From positions 1-8,884 of the forward strand of contig JAOPUS010000410.1 in NCBI GenBank assembly GCA_025963345.1: 8,884 nucleotides of DNA, in the 5' to 3' direction. Each line of letters opens with the position of its first letter. Position 1 is the first letter of the stretch. The notes below the pieces were generated by a model. The model searched no databases and had not been told where the DNA came from. It was given only the letters and a program-made list of their open reading frames with translations. Below, piece after piece: positions 6,580 through 8,884 of the stretch. Source of the stretch: Blastococcus sp. (lineage in GTDB: Bacteria > Actinomycetota > Actinomycetes > Mycobacteriales > Geodermatophilaceae). The translations under genes were made by a program, and so were the position numbers.

Positions 6580-7460
6580 GCCCTCCGGGCCGTGCTGCTG
6601 GCGAACAGGCCACCGGGTCGGACCAGGAGCACGACCATGAGGATCACGAGGGCGGAGACGTTGACCAGTGCGCTGCCGCGCTCGACGTAGCCGCTGACGT
6701 AGCTCAGCGCCAGGCCGAGGATCAGCCCACCGACGATGGCGCCCACCGGTGAGTCGAGCCCGCCGAGCACCGCGGCGACGAAGCCGAAGACGATCAGGCT
6801 GTCCATGTAGGCCGGGTAGATGAACCCGCCGCCGGCGATGAGCAGCCCGGACAGCGAGCCCACCACCGCGGCGAGCGCCCAGCCGAGGGTGAGCATCCGG
6901 CCGACCCGGACGCCGAGCAGTCGGGCGACCTCCTGGCCGAATGCCGACGCGCGCATGGCCAGCCCGACCCGGGTGAAGCGGAACAGCGCCACCAGCAGCG
7001 CCATCGTGATCAGGACCGAGACGATGATGTAGACGCTCGTCGGGGTCAGCAGGATCGTGGTGTCGCCGATGGTGAAGCCGCGGACCCCGAACGGCGTCGG
7101 GAACGACTGGAACGACGAGCCGAAGATGATCGCGATCAGCGCCTGGATCGCGACGAACAGGCCCAGGGTCACGATCACCGCGTTGAGTTCAGGGCCGCCC
7201 TCGACCGGTCTGACGATGACCCGCTCGACGACCGCGCCGAGGATGAAACCGCTGGCCAGGGCCACGATCAGGGCGACCCAGTAGGACTGCCCGGCGTTGA
7301 TCAGGGCCAGCGCGATGAACGCCGTCGCGGCGGCCATCGAGCCCTGCGCGAAGTTGACGATCCGGGTGGACCGCCAGATCAGCACCAGGGCGAGCGCGAA
7401 GGCCGCGTAGATCATGCCCTGGGTCAACCCGCTGAGGGTGACGTTCACGAACTGCTGCAC
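6576..7460 (-). CDS. livH: Branched-chain amino acid-type ABC importer permease LivH
   Basis: This is a 294-residue membrane permease forming the pore with LivM. The N-terminus has the LivH pattern: a first span at about 10-28 followed by RIVNFAQGSM at 33-42. It is followed by RPVEGGPELNAVIVTLG (84-100) and a coupling loop at about 164-190 (RVGLAMRASAFGQEVARLLG). A C-terminal VLGGLDSPVGAIVGG (231-245) precedes the last spans. Length is usual for LivH. The start is GTG with AGGAAGG at 7470-7476, nine bases upstream; another GTG at codon 5 is a minor alternative. It follows livF after 54 nt and overlaps livM by four bases. Confidence 0.93.
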   Translation of the reverse strand: MQQFVNVTLSGLTQGMIYAAFALALVLIWRSTRIVNFAQGSMAAATAFIALALINAGQSYWVALIVALASGFILGAVVERVIVRPVEGGPELNAVIVTLGLFVAIQALIAIIFGSSFQSFPTPFGVRGFTIGDTTILLTPTSVYIIVSVLITMALLVALFRFTRVGLAMRASAFGQEVARLLGVRVGRMLTLGWALAAVVGSLSGLLIAGGGFIYPAYMDSLIVFGFVAAVLGGLDSPVGAIVGGLILGLALSYVSGYVERGSALVNVSALVILMVVLLVRPGGLFASSTARRA

Positions 7461-7514
7461 GAAGAGGTGCCTTCCTGGAGCGGAGTGGGCGGGGGCGGTC
7501 GGGCGGGCCCGAGA

Positions 7515-8297
7515 TCAGAAGCCGAGGTAGGCGTGCCGGAGGCCTTCGTCGGCCATCAGCGACCGGGCCTGGTCGGTGACCACGACCCGGCCCAGGTTCA
7601 GGACGACGCCGACGTCGGCGACCGACAGCGCGCTGCGGGCGTTCTGCTCCACCAGCAGCACCGACAGGCCCTCGGAGTCGACCAGCGTGCGGAGCAGCCC
7701 GAAGATCTGCGCCACGATGCGCGGCGCCAGGCCCAGGGACGGTTCGTCCAGCAGCAGGATCCGGGGCTGGGCCAGCAGGGCCCGGCCGATGACGAGCATC
7801 TGCCGCTCACCGCCGGAGAGGGTGTGCGCCGGGTTGTCGCGCCGCTCGGCGATCCTCGGGAAGATGTCGTAGACGCGGTCGAACTCGCTCTTCTCCACCT
7901 TGCCGCGGAACAGGGAGCCGACCCGCAGGTTCTCGTCGACGGTCAGTTCGGCGATGACGCCGCGACCCTCGGGCACGTGCGCCATGCCCTTGCCGACCAT
8001 CGCCTCGACCGGGGCCCGGGTGATGTCCTCGCCGCCCAGGGTGACCCGGCCGGCCACCGGGCGGACCAGCCCGCTGATCGTGCGCAGCAGGGTGGTCTTG
8101 CCCGCGCCGTTGGCGCCGAGGACGGCGGTGATCCGGCCGGCCTCCGCGCTCAGCGTGACGCCGTCGAGCGCGCGGACCGGGCCGTAGGCGGAGGTCAGGC
8201 CCTCGACCTCGAGCAGGGCCGCGCCCGGCGCGGTGCGTGCCCCGGCGCCGGCGGAGGCCCCGACCGAGACTGAGGTGCTGCCCTGCGCGTCAGTCAT
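7515..8297 (-). CDS. livF: Branched-chain amino acid-type ABC importer ATPase LivF
   Basis: This 260-residue cytoplasmic ATPase drives the importer as a heterodimer with LivG. Walker A is GANGAGKT at 61-68. The Q-loop position carries the LivF-style VPEGR (108-112). The intact signature is LSGGERQ at 160-166, followed by Walker B ILLLDE at 180-185. The H-loop position holds Gln218 in VEQNA instead of His, which is normal for LivF and distinguishes it from LivG. An Ala/Gly/Ser/Thr-rich stretch of about 26 residues precedes the ATPase fold and is probably disordered. The ATG overlaps the livG stop by eight bases and has GGAGG at 8306-8310, eight bases upstream, inside the end of livG. Both features point to coupled translation. 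Confidence 0.94.
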   Translation of the reverse strand: MTDAQGSTSVSVGASAGAGARTAPGAALLEVEGLTSAYGPVRALDGVTLSAEAGRITAVLGANGAGKTTLLRTISGLVRPVAGRVTLGGEDITRAPVEAMVGKGMAHVPEGRGVIAELTVDENLRVGSLFRGKVEKSEFDRVYDIFPRIAERRDNPAHTLSGGERQMLVIGRALLAQPRILLLDEPSLGLAPRIVAQIFGLLRTLVDSEGLSVLLVEQNARSALSVADVGVVLNLGRVVVTDQARSLMADEGLRHAYLGF

Positions 8298-8884
8298 TCG
8301 ACCGCCCTCCGTCGGTGCCGGCCAGCTCGGCGGCGTCGGCCTCGACGTAGACGTCGTCCCCGAGGTAGGCCTCGGTGACCGCCGGGTCGGCCTGGACCTC
8401 GGCCGGCGTGCCGGCCGCGATCTGCTTGCCGGAGTCCAGGACGGTGATCCGGTCGCAGACCTTCATCACCAGGTCCATGTGGTGCTCGACCAGTAGCACG
8501 CTCATCCGTGAGGAGAGGGTGCGGATCAGCTCGCCGAGCTCGTGCATCTCGTCCTCGGCCAGACCGCTGGCCGGCTCGTCGAGCAGCAGCAGGTCGGGGT
8601 CGGCGACCAGCGCCCGGGCCAGGGCCACCCGCTTCTGCACCGGGTCGGGGAGGCTGCCGGGGTAGCGGCCGGCGTAGGCCTCCGCGCCCAGCTCCACCAG
8701 CGCCTGGGTGGCCCGCTCGCGCAGCAGCCGGTCGTCCTTGTCGGCGGTGGGCAACGCCAGCAGGGCCGAGAAGAAGCCCGCCTTCGCGTGCCGGTGCGCA
8801 CCGACCATCACGTTCTCGAGGACGTTGTGGCCACCGATCTGGCCCTCGCCCTGCAGCGTGCGGGAGTTGCCGAGCGTGCTGAGC
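8290..8884 (-). CDS. livG: Branched-chain amino acid-type ABC importer ATPase LivG, 5' end outside window
   Basis: The frame stays open through the window's right edge, giving 197 visible C-terminal residues. The Walker A loop and the N-terminal part (roughly 50-60 residues by family length) lie outside. A GTG at 8811 is internal, because conserved LivG sequence continues upstream of it (RTLQ at visible residues 8-11 matching the family's Q-loop RTFQ, then VLENVMVG). Walker B is LLLLDEPASGL from visible residue 97. The H-loop VEHHMDLVM (132-140) and VCDRITVLDSGKQIAAGTP follow closely, as in LivG. The oddity is the ABC signature: LSGGQ or LSYGQ is replaced by LPDPVQ (visible 77-82), followed by normal KRVALARAL. 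The end is a usual EAYLG plus an acidic tail. Overlap with livF and the shared operon support its role as the second ATPase. Confidence 0.92.
   Translation of the reverse strand, partial: LSTLGNSRTLQGEGQIGGHNVLENVMVGAHRHAKAGFFSALLALPTADKDDRLLRERATQALVELGAEAYAGRYPGSLPDPVQKRVALARALVADPDLLLLDEPASGLAEDEMHELGELIRTLSSRMSVLLVEHHMDLVMKVCDRITVLDSGKQIAAGTPAEVQADPAVTEAYLGDDVYVEADAAELAGTDGGRSND

Noticed and set aside
7467..8273. A 268-codon plus-strand open frame opposite livF
   Set aside because: It is antisense to a gene with intact Walker A, signature and Walker B motifs; its own translation shows no family features.

Overview
The window is very GC-rich with strong G/C bias at third codon positions. 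Every gene looks actinobacterial: GTG and TTG starts, an Actinobacteria-style lipoprotein, and terminators without a U-tract. A Geodermatophilaceae-like or related high-GC actinobacterium is plausible, but this is an inference from composition and gene style, not a match. Eight protein-coding genes fill nearly all of the sequence. The first and last are cut by the window edges. I see no RNA genes, transposases, CRISPR arrays or phage genes, and no gene-free stretch longer than about 165 bases.

Left part (1-3791): a plus-strand GT9-family glycosyltransferase (5' end outside the window) converges on two minus-strand genes. These are a membrane-anchored protein joining a solute-binding-like region to a C-terminal von Willebrand factor A domain, and, upstream of it, a UDP-glucuronate decarboxylase-type (UDP-xylose synthase) SDR enzyme. 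The glycosyltransferase and the nucleotide-sugar enzyme hint at surface-glycan work, but they lie on opposite strands and nothing here shows that they act together.

Right part (3953-8884): a complete-looking, five-gene branched-chain-amino-acid-type (HAAT/Liv) ABC importer on the minus strand. In transcription order it is livG (5' end outside the window), livF, livH, livM, then the lipoprotein solute-binding protein. livG/livF overlap by 8 nt and livH/livM by 4 nt, so translation is probably coupled. The binding protein comes last, behind an 89-nt spacer with a perfect inverted repeat, and is followed by a strong GC-rich hairpin that probably ends the operon. The true substrate cannot be read from the sequence: this family carries branched-chain amino acids but also amides, urea and aromatic acids.

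I found no convincing undescribed system. The items most worth checking are the solute-binding/VWA fusion, the non-canonical ABC signature in LivG, and the start and spacer structure of the terminal binding-protein gene.
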